Translations under genes and position numbers: made by a program | Shown: positions 10,464 through 20,347 of the stretch, in pieces | Numbering within the stretch: the first letter of the stretch is position 1 | Layout: each line of letters begins with the position of its first letter | The notes under the pieces: model-generated | Databases searched by the model: none | Seen by the model: only the letters and a program-made list of their open reading frames with translations | What the model was told of the DNA's origin: nothing | Origin: Ewingella americana | GTDB taxonomy: Bacteria > Pseudomonadota > Gammaproteobacteria > Enterobacterales > Enterobacteriaceae | Direction of reading: 5' to 3' | Assembly: GCF_006438725.1 (NCBI RefSeq) | Contig: NZ_RCZD01000005.1 | Span: forward strand, 417,588-481,587 | DNA length: 64,000 nucleotides

Positions 10464-11840
10464 ATGGATACATTAAGCTCAGCGGCGAGCGTGACACAAA
10501 AAAGAACTAACGCCCGCTACTGGATAGTGGTGATGTTATTTATTGTCACCTCCTTCAACTACGGCGACCGCGCGACGCTGTCGATTGCCGGTTCGGCGAT
10601 GGCCAAAGATATCGGCCTCGACTCCGTCGGTATGGGTTACATCTTCTCGGCCTTTTCGTGGGCCTACGTCATTGGGCAAATTCCCGGTGGCTGGTTGCTG
10701 GATAAATTCGGTTCGAAGAAAGTCTACTTCTACAGCATCTTCATCTGGTCGCTGTTCACGCTGCTACAGGGCTTTGTGGATCTTTTCAGCGGTTTTGGCA
10801 TTGTGGCGTCGTTGTTTGCCCTGCGCTTTTTGGTCGGGCTGGCTGAAGCGCCGTCGTTCCCCGGCAACAGCCGTATCGTTGCGGCCTGGTTCCCGGCACA
10901 AGAGCGCGGAACCGCCGTGTCTATTTTCAACTCTGCCCAGTACTTCGCGACGGTGATCTTCGCCCCCATCATGGGCTGGCTGACGCACGCTGTCGGGTGG
11001 TCGCACGTGTTCTTCTTTATGGGCGGACTTGGGATCATCCTCAGCTTTGTCTGGGTAAAAGTGATCCATGATCCGAAAGATCATCCGGGCGTGAATCAGG
11101 CAGAACTCGACTACATGGAAGCCGGTGGTGCGCTGATCAACATGGATCAGAAAAGCGCCAAAAAAATAGCTGTCAAAGGTGAAAAGCTTTTCCAGGTTAA
11201 GCAATTATTGAAATCACGAATGATGATTGGCGTGTATCTCGGTCAGTACTGTATCAACGCCATCACTTACTTCTTTATCACCTGGTTCCCGGTGTATCTG
11301 GTGCAGGCGCGCGGTATGTCGATCCTCAAAGCTGGGATGGTGGCATCGGTTCCGGCGATCTGCGGTTTCCTCGGCGGCGTCCTCGGCGGTGTGATTTCTG
11401 ATTACCTGATGCGCAGAACCGACAACCTGACATTTGCCCGTAAAGCGCCGATTGTCGTCGGTATGCTGCTCTCCATTTCGATGGTGGCCTGCAACTACGT
11501 GGACACCGAATGGATGGTGGTCGGCATTATGGCCTTTGCTTTCTTCGGCAAAGGATTAGGTGCACTGGGCTGGGCGGTGATGGCAGATACCGCGCCAAAA
11601 GAGATCAGCGGCCTGAGCGGTGGTTTGTTCAATATGTTCGGTAACGTTTCCGGCATCATCACGCCAATCGCTATCGGTTACATCATCGGCTCTACCGGTT
11701 CTTTCAACGGCGCGCTGATTTATGTCGGCATCCACGCTTTGCTGGCAGTGGTCAGCTATGTGTTTATTGTGGGCAAAATCGAGCGTATTCAGCTGCGCCC
11801 TTTCGTCAGCCCTGAGGCAGCAGGAGGAAAATTAAGATGA
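10464..11840 (+). CDS. gudP: D-glucarate/D-galactarate MFS transporter
   Basis: Proton-linked major facilitator of the anion:cation symporter family that imports glucarate and galactarate. Twelve hydrophobic segments; characteristic [21 protein letters not shown] after the first helix and the MFS signature [12 protein letters not shown] in loop 2-3. The open frame reaches back to 10332, but I start at 10464 ([20 protein letters not shown]) with CTGGAG upstream, giving 458 residues and matching E. coli GudP. The stop overlaps the gudX ATG by four bases. With no garP in the window, it may serve both substrates. Confidence 0.94.
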   Translation: MDTLSSAASVTQKRTNARYWIVVMLFIVTSFNYGDRATLSIAGSAMAKDIGLDSVGMGYIFSAFSWAYVIGQIPGGWLLDKFGSKKVYFYSIFIWSLFTLLQGFVDLFSGFGIVASLFALRFLVGLAEAPSFPGNSRIVAAWFPAQERGTAVSIFNSAQYFATVIFAPIMGWLTHAVGWSHVFFFMGGLGIILSFVWVKVIHDPKDHPGVNQAELDYMEAGGALINMDQKSAKKIAVKGEKLFQVKQLLKSRMMIGVYLGQYCINAITYFFITWFPVYLVQARGMSILKAGMVASVPAICGFLGGVLGGVISDYLMRRTDNLTFARKAPIVVGMLLSISMVACNYVDTEWMVVGIMAFAFFGKGLGALGWAVMADTAPKEISGLSGGLFNMFGNVSGIITPIAIGYIIGSTGSFNGALIYVGIHALLAVVSYVFIVGKIERIQLRPFVSPEAAGGKLR

Positions 11841-13177
11841 GTACTCAACACTCTCCGGTGATCACCGACATGCAGGTGATCCCTGTAGCCGGTCATGACA
11901 GTATGCTGATGAATATCGGCGGTGCGCACGGCGCGTATTTCACCCGTAATATCGTGATTTTAAAAGACAGCGCCGGGCATACCGGCGTTGGGGAAGCGCC
12001 GGGTGGTGAGGTGATTTACAACACGCTGTGCGAGGCTATCCCCCAGGTTAAAGGGCAGGAAGTGGCGCGCATGAATCGGCTGGTGCATCAGATTCATGCC
12101 GGTAATCAGTCCTCGGATTTCGACTCTTTCGGTAAAGGTGCCTGGACGTTCGAGCTGCGGGTTAACGCCGTGGCGGCGCTGGAAGCCGCGCTGCTTGACC
12201 TGCTGGGCCAGTTCCTCGGCGTGCCGGTATGTGAACTGCTCGGGCCGGGTAAACAGCGCGATGAAGTGACCGTCCTCGGCTATCTGTTTTACATCGGTGA
12301 CCGGCAGAAAACCGATTTGCCTTATCTCGACGGTACTCAACAGCGCGGCCACGACTGGTATCGCCTGCGCCATCAGGCCGCGATGAACAGCGACGCCGTT
12401 GTCCGGCTGGCCGAAGCGGCGCAGGATCGCTACGGTTTTAAGGATTTCAAACTAAAGGGCGGCGTATTGCCCGGCGAAAAAGAGATCGAGGCGGTGTGCG
12501 AACTGGCTAAGCGCTTCCCCGAGGCGCGGATCACGGTCGATCCCAATGGGGCCTGGCTGCTGGATGAAGCGATTGATCTGTGTAAAAACATGCAGGGGAT
12601 CCTCAGTTATGCGGAAGATCCGTGCGGTGCCGAGCAGGGTTTTTCTGGCCGGGAAGTGATGGCGGAGTTTCGCCGCGCGACCGGTTTACCTGTCGCCACC
12701 AATATGATCGCCACCAACTGGCGCGAAATGCAGCACGCGGTGATGTTGCAGGCAGTGGATATTCCGCTGGCCGACCCTCATTTTTGGACCATGCATGGCG
12801 CAGTTCGCGTTGCACAACTCTGCGACGACTGGGGCCTGACCTGGGGTTGTCATTCCAACAACCATTTCGATATTTCACTGGCGATGTTTACCCATGTCGC
12901 TGCCGCCGCGCCGGGTAAACCGACGGCGATCGACACCCACTGGATCTGGCAGGAGGGCGATCAGCGCCTGACCAAAGCGCCGTTGCAGATCGTTAACGGC
13001 AAAATCAAAGTGCCTGAAAAACCTGGGCTGGGTGTCGAGGTCGACATGGACAGGATCCGTCAGGCACACGAATTACATCAAAAACTGCCCGGCGGCTCGC
13101 GCAATGACGCCGCTGCCATGCAATACCTGATCCCCGGTTGGACATTTGATCGCAAACGCCCGGCGCTTGGGCGCTGA
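11837..13177 (+). CDS. gudX: Glucarate dehydratase-related protein GudX
   Basis: Enolase-superfamily paralogue of GudD that in E. coli has weak or no glucarate dehydratase activity. Superfamily motifs are kept: [11 protein letters not shown] (KxK), [25 protein letters not shown] and GCHSNNHFD. The GCH segment differs from GSH of GudD, and ATNW replaces ATDW, both as in E. coli GudX. 446 residues, the E. coli length. Overlaps gudP by four bases and is followed 40 bases later by gudD, so the three form one operon. Confidence 0.93.
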   Translation: MSTQHSPVITDMQVIPVAGHDSMLMNIGGAHGAYFTRNIVILKDSAGHTGVGEAPGGEVIYNTLCEAIPQVKGQEVARMNRLVHQIHAGNQSSDFDSFGKGAWTFELRVNAVAALEAALLDLLGQFLGVPVCELLGPGKQRDEVTVLGYLFYIGDRQKTDLPYLDGTQQRGHDWYRLRHQAAMNSDAVVRLAEAAQDRYGFKDFKLKGGVLPGEKEIEAVCELAKRFPEARITVDPNGAWLLDEAIDLCKNMQGILSYAEDPCGAEQGFSGREVMAEFRRATGLPVATNMIATNWREMQHAVMLQAVDIPLADPHFWTMHGAVRVAQLCDDWGLTWGCHSNNHFDISLAMFTHVAAAAPGKPTAIDTHWIWQEGDQRLTKAPLQIVNGKIKVPEKPGLGVEVDMDRIRQAHELHQKLPGGSRNDAAAMQYLIPGWTFDRKRPALGR

Positions 13178-13217
13178 TGCTATGCCACTCTTCAACGGCT
13201 TTTGAAAAGGACACACT

Positions 13218-14555
13218 ATGACCACGTCTTCTACTCCAAAAATTGTCTCCATGCAGGTGATCCCGGTTGCCGGTCACGACAGCATGCTGCTCAATCTCAG
13301 CGGCGCACATGCGCCTTATTTCACCCGTAATATTCTGATTCTTACCGATAACAGCGGCAACACCGGCGTCGGAGAAGTGCCAGGCGGCGAGAAAATCCGT
13401 CAGACGCTTGAAGACGCACAACCGCTGGTGGTGGGTAAAACGCTGGGTGAATACAAAAATGTCATGACCGCCGTGCGCGGCCAGTTTGCCGACCGCGACG
13501 CCGCCGGGCGCGGGTTGCAAACCTTTGATCTGCGTACCACCATTCACGTGGTGACCGCCATTGAAGCGGCGATGCTGGACCTGCTCGGTCAGTATCTTAA
13601 CGTTAGCGTTGCCTCCCTGCTCGGTGACGGCCAGCAGCGCGACGCGGTCGAAATGCTTGGTTATCTGTTCTACATCGGCGATCGTAATAAAACGGATTTG
13701 CCGTACCAGAATCAGTCCGGCGAGCGCTGCGACTGGTACCGCCTGCGCCACGAAACGGCGCTGGATGCGGACAGCATTGTGCGTCTGGCCGAAGCCTCTT
13801 ATGAAAAATATGGTTTTAATGACTTCAAACTGAAAGGCGGTGTGCTGCGTGGCAGCGAAGAGGCCGAAGCCGTGACGGCGCTGTCGAAACGCTTCCCTCA
13901 GGCTCGCATTACGTTAGACCCGAATGGCGCATGGTCACTCAACGAGGCCATTGGTTTAGGTAAACAGCTGCGTGGCGTACTGGCCTATGCGGAAGATCCG
14001 TGTGGCGCAGAGCAGGGCTTTTCCGGCCGCGAAGTGATGGCTGAATTCCGTCAGGCCACCGGTATGCCAACGGCCACCAATATGATCGCCACTGACTGGC
14101 GGCAGATGGGGCACACTATCCAGCTGAAATCCGTGGATATTCCGCTGGCGGACCCGCATTTTTGGACTATGCAGGGGTCGGTACGCGTTGCGCAGATGTG
14201 CCATGAATGGGGCCTGACCTGGGGTTCACACTCTAATAACCACTTTGACATTTCACTGGCGATGTTCACCCATGTTGCCGCCGCTGCTCCGGGCAAAATC
14301 ACCGCCATCGACACTCACTGGATCTGGCAGGAGGGCAATCAGCGTCTGACCAAAGAACCGTTGCAGATTAAAGGCGGCATGGTGAAAGTGCCAGAAAGAC
14401 CGGGCCTTGGTGTGGAACTCGATATGGATCAGGTGATGAAAGCCCACGAGTTGTATAAAAACATGGGGCTGGGGGCGCGGGATGACGCGATGGGCATGCA
14501 GTTCCTGGTGCCAGACTGGAAGTTTGATCCGAAGAAGCCGTGTCTTGTTCGCTAA
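13218..14555 (+). CDS. gudD: Glucarate dehydratase
   Basis: Dehydrates D-glucarate (and L-idarate) to 5-keto-4-deoxy-glucarate. Catalytic pieces of the mandelate-racemase branch of the enolase superfamily are present: K204/K206 in FKLKGG, DPNGAW and EDPCG metal ligands, ATNMIATDW, and H338 in [10 protein letters not shown] as the second acid/base; all are one residue below the E. coli numbers. 445 residues. AAGGA lies ten bases before the ATG. The product is the substrate of GarL, encoded 2.7 kb downstream. Confidence 0.96.
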   Translation: MTTSSTPKIVSMQVIPVAGHDSMLLNLSGAHAPYFTRNILILTDNSGNTGVGEVPGGEKIRQTLEDAQPLVVGKTLGEYKNVMTAVRGQFADRDAAGRGLQTFDLRTTIHVVTAIEAAMLDLLGQYLNVSVASLLGDGQQRDAVEMLGYLFYIGDRNKTDLPYQNQSGERCDWYRLRHETALDADSIVRLAEASYEKYGFNDFKLKGGVLRGSEEAEAVTALSKRFPQARITLDPNGAWSLNEAIGLGKQLRGVLAYAEDPCGAEQGFSGREVMAEFRQATGMPTATNMIATDWRQMGHTIQLKSVDIPLADPHFWTMQGSVRVAQMCHEWGLTWGSHSNNHFDISLAMFTHVAAAAPGKITAIDTHWIWQEGNQRLTKEPLQIKGGMVKVPERPGLGVELDMDQVMKAHELYKNMGLGARDDAMGMQFLVPDWKFDPKKPCLVR

Positions 14556-14594
14556 CCGCTTTTGGGCTTTTGGAAAAGCTGGGTAAAACTTAAT

Positions 14595-14648
14595 TTTCAA
14601 TTTCAATTTCAATTTCAATTTCAATTTCAACTTCAACTTCAACTTTAA
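14595..14648. repeat. Hexanucleotide tandem repeat (TTTCAA)n
   Basis: Nine consecutive six-base units: six TTTCAA, two CTTCAA and one CTTTAA. Read on the minus strand it encodes alternating Lys-Leu, which creates a spurious open frame. Lies 40 bases behind the gudD stop. Confidence 0.95.
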
Positions 14649-14723
14649 GGTCAAAACCGTGGGCGTCGGCTCACACCGACCTAGCTTCGGATCGCGCTCC
14701 GAACTCGCTTTTTTTAATGCAAA

Positions 14724-14781
14724 GTCAAGACCTTGGGCTGCCGCCCAAACCGGCCCAAAAGGAGGTTTAAACGAACCTCCT
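14724..14781. repeat. Left arm of a long interrupted inverted repeat
   Basis: Runs from GTCAAGACCTTGGGCTGCCG through GGCCCAAAAGGAGG to CGAACCTCCT. Its reverse complement is found at 15202-15296. The inner part (AGGAGGTT ... AACCTCCT) is itself a hairpin with an eight-base stem. Confidence 0.85.
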
Positions 14782-15201
14782 CTTGTAACTCCTGCGTTTT
14801 TTTATGTGGCTCCTCCAGCTGCGCTGGTCACAATGGCCGTGTTTCAGGGGCCGCAGTTATAGCCGCAAACTCCGCCGCTGCGCGGTCCTCTCATTTCGGG
14901 CTTCAACCCGCGTAAAAAGACTCGCGGTTTTGCGCCGCTCACTCGACGTCGTTTTGAATGCGGCCCAGGCTTTTTTAAATTCAAAACCTGACCGGTTTTG
15001 TCTTTTTGCTTTTATCTTTTTCTTTATATAGCCGCCAAGGCGCAGTCAAAAATGGCACCGGATGAGAGGTTCGAGACCTTAGGCTCGAATCCCGAAATAC
15101 GGGGACGGCGAAGCCGTGACATTTTGCGCCCCACTCGGAAGTTGCGAAATATGTCCTTCGTCCCAGCGATAGCGCGCAGTTAAAAAAACACAGGATTCCA
15201 A

Positions 15202-15296
15202 AGGAGGTTCGTTTAAACCTCCTTTGGGCCCGTGTGGGCGGCGAGCCCGCGGTTTTGGTTTTAAAGCAGGTTTGGGCGGCAGCCCAAGGCCTTGAC
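15202..15296. repeat. Right arm of the interrupted inverted repeat
   Basis: AGGAGGTTCGTTTAAACCTC onward through TTTGGGCC, then about 38 unmatched bases, then TTTGGGCGGCAGCCCAAGG to CTTGAC: the reverse complement of the 14724-14781 arm with one mismatch in the outer block, split by an insertion. Confidence 0.85.
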
Positions 15297-15331
15297 GTTG
15301 AATTTAAAAGCCAGTTTGGGCGGCAGCCCGA

Positions 15332-16897
15332 TTAAGTGACCGGTGCCGGGTTAAACACCGCCAGGGCATTATGGATCCCCCATTGATCTGACCAGGTTTT
15401 CTTGCGACCGCTGGCGATGTCCAGAATGAAGTGGAACAGCTCCCAGCCGACATCCTCGATGGTGGCATCTCCGGTGGCAATGGTGCCGGCGTTGATGTCC
15501 ATCAAATCAAACCAGCGATTCGCCAGTGCGGTGCGGGTCGCCATTTTGATTACCGGCACGGCCACCAGACCATAAGGGGTGCCGCGCCCGGTGGTGAAGA
15601 CCTGAACCGTAATACCGGAGGCCAGTTGCTGGGTGCCGCAGACAAAATCACTGGCCGGTGTGGCGGCGTAAATTAGCCCTTTTTTAGTCGGGCGCTGGCC
15701 GGGGGAGAGCACTTCGACAATCGCGCTGGTGCCAGATTTCGCGATCGAACCCAGCGCTTTTTCTACCACGTTGGCCAGGCCGCCTTTCTTATTGCCCGGC
15801 GAAGGATTGGCGCTGCGGTCGGTCTGCCCCAGTGACAGATAATTGTCATACCACGCCATCTCTTCGAGCAGGCGCTTACCGACGTTTTCATCGGCTGCAC
15901 GCGGTGTCAGCAGGTGAATCGCATCGCGCACTTCGGTCACTTCCGAAAACATCACTGTAGCACCGCAGCGTACCAGCAGATCGGAGGCATAACCCACGGC
16001 CGGGTTAGCGGTGACACCGGAGAACGCGTCGCTGCCGCCGCATTGGGTGCCGACCACTAAATCCGACGCCGGACAGGTTTCCCGCTGGCGGCGGTTAAGC
16101 CGTTCGAGGTGATGGCGGGCGACGTTTAGAATGTCGTCGACCATCGACTGGAAGCCGACGTGTTGTTCATCCTGCAAGCGCACAATGTGCACATCATCAA
16201 GTGAAATTGGCTGAACATCCGGTGTGCCTTCCAGCAGGCGTTCGGGCTGTAACTTCTCACAGCCGAGGCCAACGACCATCACTTCACCGCCGAAATTCGG
16301 ATTGAGCGCCAGATTGTGGATCGTTCGGATGGGGACCACGGCTGCCGGTGCGTTGATCGCCACGCCGCAGCCATAAAGATGATTCAGCCCGACCACGCCA
16401 TCGACGTTCGGATAGTGCGGCAGCAAGTCGCGTTCGATAATTTTAACCACGTGATCAACCACGCCCGCCACGCACTGGACGCTGGTGGTGATGGCCAGCA
16501 AATTCTTGGTGCCAACGCTGCCGTCTGCGTTGCGGTAACCTTCAAAGGTATAGCCTTCCAGCGGCGGCAGCGGGGAGGGCACGCGGGTGGCCAGCGGCAA
16601 GGCGTCGAGCGGCGGTGCGACCGGCAGTGCCACCAGAGACTCGTCGATCCAGCTCCCTCGGGTGATATCGCGCAGGGCATAGCCAATGACTTCGCCATAA
16701 CGGATGATGTCGCCGCCTTTAGCGATAGGCTCCAGCGCCACTTTGTGGCCCTGCGGAATATGCTCGATTAATTCAAGGCCACAGGCAAAACGGGTGCCGG
16801 CGGTTAATCCGTTGTCATTCACAATAATCGCGACGTTGTCGCTGGCATGAACTTTAATAAATAGCGCTTCAGTGGCCTGTTCTTTTGGACGTGACAT
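15332..16897 (-). CDS. garD: Galactarate dehydratase (L-threo-forming)
   Basis: Iron-dependent dehydratase converting galactarate to 5-keto-4-deoxy-glucarate. N-terminal SAF domain (about 8-95) followed by the UxaA/GarD catalytic domain; the sequence tracks E. coli GarD throughout ([61 protein letters not shown]). The frame is open from 16933, but the ATG at 16897 has GGAG seven bases upstream and begins [17 protein letters not shown], giving 521 residues, near the E. coli 523. Transcribed away from garLRK; the 390-base gap between them holds a CRP-type site. Confidence 0.95.
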   Translation of the reverse strand: MSRPKEQATEALFIKVHASDNVAIIVNDNGLTAGTRFACGLELIEHIPQGHKVALEPIAKGGDIIRYGEVIGYALRDITRGSWIDESLVALPVAPPLDALPLATRVPSPLPPLEGYTFEGYRNADGSVGTKNLLAITTSVQCVAGVVDHVVKIIERDLLPHYPNVDGVVGLNHLYGCGVAINAPAAVVPIRTIHNLALNPNFGGEVMVVGLGCEKLQPERLLEGTPDVQPISLDDVHIVRLQDEQHVGFQSMVDDILNVARHHLERLNRRQRETCPASDLVVGTQCGGSDAFSGVTANPAVGYASDLLVRCGATVMFSEVTEVRDAIHLLTPRAADENVGKRLLEEMAWYDNYLSLGQTDRSANPSPGNKKGGLANVVEKALGSIAKSGTSAIVEVLSPGQRPTKKGLIYAATPASDFVCGTQQLASGITVQVFTTGRGTPYGLVAVPVIKMATRTALANRWFDLMDINAGTIATGDATIEDVGWELFHFILDIASGRKKTWSDQWGIHNALAVFNPAPVT

Positions 16898-17036
16898 AAC
16901 TGTCTCCGCTGAGGGAATAATAGTGCTGCACATTAACCGGTCTATTCTAAGGCGATCGCGTGGGCGCGTTCATCGGGCATATGACCAGTTTCTCGCGCCT
17001 TTATGCCACCTTCCTTGGGGCAACTGACATACCCTT

Positions 17037-17052
17037 TGTGACACCTGTCACT
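17037..17052. promoter_or_regulatory. CRP-binding site in the garD-garL divergent region
   Basis: TGTGACACCTGTCACT: TGTGA and TCACT separated by six bases, nine of ten consensus positions. It lies between divergent garD and garL and fits catabolite control of both. Inference from sequence. Confidence 0.65.
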
Positions 17053-17149
17053 GTCTGTTTTTCGCGGATATCTCGGCACACATGATTTGTGATTCCTCTC
17101 TCATCGCGATGGGTAAACGCCACGAAAAACCTTTTTCTGCACGCAGAAT

Positions 17150-17194
17150 ATTGGGCTTCTGCCCAATGCCATTTGGCGGGCTTATTTTTATACT
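17150..17194 (+). promoter_or_regulatory. garL promoter region: palindrome plus -10
   Basis: A perfect palindrome ATTGGGC-ttct-GCCCAAT at 17150-17167 is followed by TATACT at 17189-17194, a good -10 box with no matching -35. An activator, presumably CdaR, would be needed; whether the palindrome is its site cannot be told here. Confidence 0.4.
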
Positions 17195-17288
17195 GCTTTA
17201 CCATCTCAGTGGACGTTAACCAGGGCGTGCTGTTCGCCGCCGTCTGTTAAGTGTGTCCCCTTTATACATCCGAGGTACCGAGGTAACT

Positions 17289-18059
17289 ATGAGTGATCAG
17301 CTGATTCCAAACCGTTTCCGTCAGGACTTATTGCAAGGCAAAACCCTGATTGGCTGCTGGGCCGCCATGGGCAGCGCGTATGCCACCGAAGTGCTGGGGG
17401 TGGCCGGATTTGACTGGGTGTTACTCGATGGTGAACACGCGCCCAATGACATCACCACCTTTGTACCGCAACTGATGGCGCTGAAGGGCAGTAAAAGTGC
17501 ACCGGTAGTCCGCCCGCCATGTAATGAACCCGTCGTGATTAAACGCCTGCTGGATATTGGCTTCTACAACTTTCTGATCCCGTTTGTGGAAACCCAACAG
17601 CAGGCTGAACTGGCCGTCGCCGCCACCCGCTATCCGCCTGCCGGGATCCGTGGTGTATCGGTCTCGCATCGCAGCAATATGTTTGGCACCGTGCCGGATT
17701 ATTTCAACCAGATTAACGACAACATTACGGTGATGGTGCAGATAGAAAGCCAGGCCGGGCTCGACAACCTTGATGCCATTGCTGCCGTTGATGGCGTGGA
17801 TGGCCTCTTTGTTGGCCCGAGCGATCTGGCCGCTGCGTTGGGACATCTCGGTCAGGCCGGGCATCCGCAGGTGCAGGAGGCTATCCGTCACATTTTTGCC
17901 CGCGCCAAAGCGCAGGGTAAAGCCAGCGGGATTCTGGCACCGGTTGAAGCTGATGCCCGCCGTTATCTCGAATGGGGTGCGACCTTTGTCGCCGTCGGCA
18001 GTGATTTAGGTATTTACCGCGCCGGAACGCAGGCGCTGTGCGATCGTTTCACCAAATAA
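17289..18059 (+). CDS. garL: 5-keto-4-deoxy-D-glucarate aldolase
   Basis: Class II HpcH/HpaI-type aldolase splitting 5-keto-4-deoxy-glucarate (alpha-dehydro-beta-deoxy-glucarate) into pyruvate and tartronate semialdehyde. Catalytic base H50 in LDGEHAPND matches E. coli numbering; the metal-site segments [12 protein letters not shown] and [12 protein letters not shown] are present. An in-frame upstream ATG exists at 17253, but AGGTAACT directly precedes 17289 and that start gives 256 residues, the family length. Followed after 17 bases by garR. Confidence 0.95.
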   Translation: MSDQLIPNRFRQDLLQGKTLIGCWAAMGSAYATEVLGVAGFDWVLLDGEHAPNDITTFVPQLMALKGSKSAPVVRPPCNEPVVIKRLLDIGFYNFLIPFVETQQQAELAVAATRYPPAGIRGVSVSHRSNMFGTVPDYFNQINDNITVMVQIESQAGLDNLDAIAAVDGVDGLFVGPSDLAAALGHLGQAGHPQVQEAIRHIFARAKAQGKASGILAPVEADARRYLEWGATFVAVGSDLGIYRAGTQALCDRFTK

Positions 18060-18076
18060 CCAAAGAGGTTAGCAGC

Positions 18077-18961
18077 ATGAAAATTGGATTTATTGGTTTA
18101 GGGATCATGGGTAAACCCATGAGTAAAAACCTGCTGAAAGCCGGTTACCAACTGGTTGTGTTGGACAACAACCCACAGGCGACCCAAGAGTTAGTTGACG
18201 CCGGGGCCAGCCGCGCCGAAACACCGAAAGCGGTGGCGGAACAGAGCGACATTATCATTACCATGCTGCCCAATTCGCCGCAGGTGAAGCAGGTGGTACT
18301 GGGCGAAAACGGCATTATTGAAGGCGCACGAGCGGGCTCGATTGTGATTGATATGAGTTCTATCGCGCCGCTGGCCAGCCGTGAAATCAGTCTGGTACTG
18401 GCGGAAAAACAGGTCGCCATGCTCGATGCGCCGGTCTCCGGCGGCGAACCCAAAGCCATTGACGCGACGCTGTCTGTGATGGTGGGCGGCGACAAGGCGG
18501 TGTTTGAAAAATGCTATGAGCTGATGAAAACCATGGCCGGCTCGGTGGTACATACCGGTGACATTGGCGCGGGTAACGTCACCAAACTGGCAAATCAGGT
18601 GATTGTAGCGCTGAACATTGCCGCAATGTCTGAAGCCTTGGTGCTGGCCACTAAGGCCGGCGTTGATCCTAATCTGGTTTTTCAGGCCATTCGTGGCGGG
18701 TTGGCGGGCAGTACTGTATTAGAAGCCAAAGCACCGATGGTAATGGATCGTAATTTCAAACCGGGCTTCAGAATTGATTTACATATTAAAGATTTAGCCA
18801 ATGCACTGGACACCTCTCACAGCGTGGGCGCGCAGTTGCCGCTGACCTCGTTGGTGATGGAGATGATGCAGGCGCTAAAAGCGGATGGGCACGGTCAGTC
18901 TGACCATAGTGCAATTGCACGCTATTATGAAAGCTTAGCGAAGGTTGAAGTGACCCGGTAG
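18077..18961 (+). CDS. garR: 2-hydroxy-3-oxopropionate (tartronate semialdehyde) reductase
   Basis: NAD(P)H-dependent beta-hydroxyacid dehydrogenase that reduces tartronate semialdehyde to D-glycerate. Rossmann motif GFIGLGIMGKPM at the N-terminus, substrate loop DAPVSGGEPKA, and catalytic lysine K170 in GNVTKLANQ. The frame is open from 18038 inside garL, but AGAGGT lies before the ATG at 18077 and the resulting 294 residues match the family. Takes the GarL product and feeds GarK. Confidence 0.95.
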   Translation: MKIGFIGLGIMGKPMSKNLLKAGYQLVVLDNNPQATQELVDAGASRAETPKAVAEQSDIIITMLPNSPQVKQVVLGENGIIEGARAGSIVIDMSSIAPLASREISLVLAEKQVAMLDAPVSGGEPKAIDATLSVMVGGDKAVFEKCYELMKTMAGSVVHTGDIGAGNVTKLANQVIVALNIAAMSEALVLATKAGVDPNLVFQAIRGGLAGSTVLEAKAPMVMDRNFKPGFRIDLHIKDLANALDTSHSVGAQLPLTSLVMEMMQALKADGHGQSDHSAIARYYESLAKVEVTR

Positions 18962-19056
18962 TCATTACGGATAATGGCGCAGAAAATGCGCCGTTTTACG
19001 GTCTGGCTAAATGAATAAACCAACAGGACGCTTTTCCACAGCGGCGCGTGCAATTT

Positions 19057-20196
19057 ATGAAAATAGTGATCGCACCGGATTCATACAAAGAAAGTTTGTC
19101 TGCTTTGGACGTGGCAAAGGCCATCGAAAGCGGTTTCCGCGAAATATTCCCTGATGCAGAGTACGTCAAACTGCCCGTCGCTGACGGCGGTGAAGGCACC
19201 GTTGAGGCCATGGTTGCGGCAACCGGTGGCCGGGTGGTGAAGGTGAACGTCACTGGCCCCCTCGGCGACCCCCTCGAGGCATTCTTCGGATTGTCCGGGG
19301 ATGAGAAAGTCGCGTTCATCGAAATGGCGGCAGCCAGCGGGCTGGAAAGTGTTCCCAGTGCGAAACGCAATCCGCTAAAAACCACCTCTTTCGGTACCGG
19401 TGAATTGATCCGCGCCGCGCTGGACTACGGCGTGAAGCACTGCATTATTGGCATCGGTGGCAGCGCCACCAATGACGGCGGATCCGGGATGGTGCAAGCG
19501 CTCGGCGCAAAACTGCTGACTCAGGCGGGCCGGGAGATCGGCTACGGTGGCGGGGAACTGGAGAAGCTGGCGAGTATTGACGTCAGCGGGCTGGATCCCC
19601 GTATCAAAGCGTGCCGTTTTGAAGTGGCCTGTGATGTGACTAATCCGCTGACCGGTAAAGAGGGGGCTTCAGCAGTCTTCGGCCCGCAAAAAGGTGCCAC
19701 GCCAGAAATGATCGAGCAGCTTGACGGCTATCTCGGCCATTACGCCAAGGTGATCCGTCGTGATTTGCATATTGATGTGGATACCATCCCCGGCGGCGGC
19801 GCGGCGGGTGGCATGGGGGCTGCACTGCATGCATTTTGTGGGGCAGAGTTGCGCCAGGGAATTGAAATTGTCACCGAAGCGCTCGGGCTGGACGCGCTGG
19901 TGAAAGATGCGACGCTGGTGATCACCGGCGAAGGGCGCATCGATAGCCAGAGCATCAATGGTAAGGTGCCCATCGGTGTAGCGCGGGTGGCTAAACGCTA
20001 CAATAAGCCGGTGATTGCTATCGGCGGCAGCCTGACCAAAGATGTCGACGTGGTGTTTGAGCATGGGCTTGACGCCGTTTTCAGCGTGCTTTACACCATC
20101 TGTACGCTGGAGGAAGCGCTGGAGAATGCGGCAGAGAATTTACGCAAGACGGCGCGTAACATCGCTGCGACCATCCGGCTGGCGCAAAAATTGTAG
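19057..20196 (+). CDS. garK: Glycerate 2-kinase GarK
   Basis: Phosphorylates D-glycerate to 2-phosphoglycerate, linking the gar pathway to lower glycolysis. Begins MKIVIAPDSYKESLSALDVAKAI, the family N-terminus; VADGGEGTVEAM, GIGGSATNDGGSGMVQALGA and ITGEGRIDSQSINGKVPIGVA are diagnostic of glycerate kinase type 1. 379 residues. A GTG nine bases upstream (19048) is an alternative start; neither has a good Shine-Dalgarno sequence, so expression may rely on coupling or be modest. Last gene of garLRK; a terminator follows. Confidence 0.94.
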   Translation: MKIVIAPDSYKESLSALDVAKAIESGFREIFPDAEYVKLPVADGGEGTVEAMVAATGGRVVKVNVTGPLGDPLEAFFGLSGDEKVAFIEMAAASGLESVPSAKRNPLKTTSFGTGELIRAALDYGVKHCIIGIGGSATNDGGSGMVQALGAKLLTQAGREIGYGGGELEKLASIDVSGLDPRIKACRFEVACDVTNPLTGKEGASAVFGPQKGATPEMIEQLDGYLGHYAKVIRRDLHIDVDTIPGGGAAGGMGAALHAFCGAELRQGIEIVTEALGLDALVKDATLVITGEGRIDSQSINGKVPIGVARVAKRYNKPVIAIGGSLTKDVDVVFEHGLDAVFSVLYTICTLEEALENAAENLRKTARNIAATIRLAQKL

Positions 20197-20222
20197 GCGA
20201 GAGGGAGAACCTTTTGCGCGGC

Positions 20223-20262
20223 TAAAACCGGTATCTGATGAAAATCTGTACCGGTTTTTTAT
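20223..20262 (+). terminator. Terminator of garLRK
   Basis: Arms AAAACCGGTA and TACCGGTTTT around an 18-base loop, followed by T residues. Confidence 0.85.
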
Positions 20263-20347
20263 TTGTGTTCTGCATCTTTACCCGTACTGGTCTGCTGCGC
20301 TAGGTTTGGGGTATTGATTGTGCGACTACACCAAATGGAGAGCCACC

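Larger units (their letters stand above)
14556..15331. other. Repeat-rich non-coding spacer between gudD and garD
   Basis: 776 bases with no credible gene. It holds a hexanucleotide tandem repeat, two long inverted-repeat arms listed separately, and a third short copy of TTTGGGCGGCAGCCCG at 15315-15330 abutting the garD stop. Other dyads are seen, such as GACGGCGAAGCCGT near 15105 and runs alternating T-rich and GC-rich segments. Composition is unlike both flanking genes. Confidence 0.75.

Noticed and set aside
14253-14654. Minus-strand frame beginning with a long Lys-Leu repeat
   Set aside because: The KL repeat is only the translation of the (TTTCAA)n tract, and the rest is antisense to gudD.
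15070-15100. tRNA T-arm-like sequence (GGCTCGAATCCC) in the gudD-garD spacer
   Set aside because: No matching acceptor, D or anticodon arms could be folded around it.
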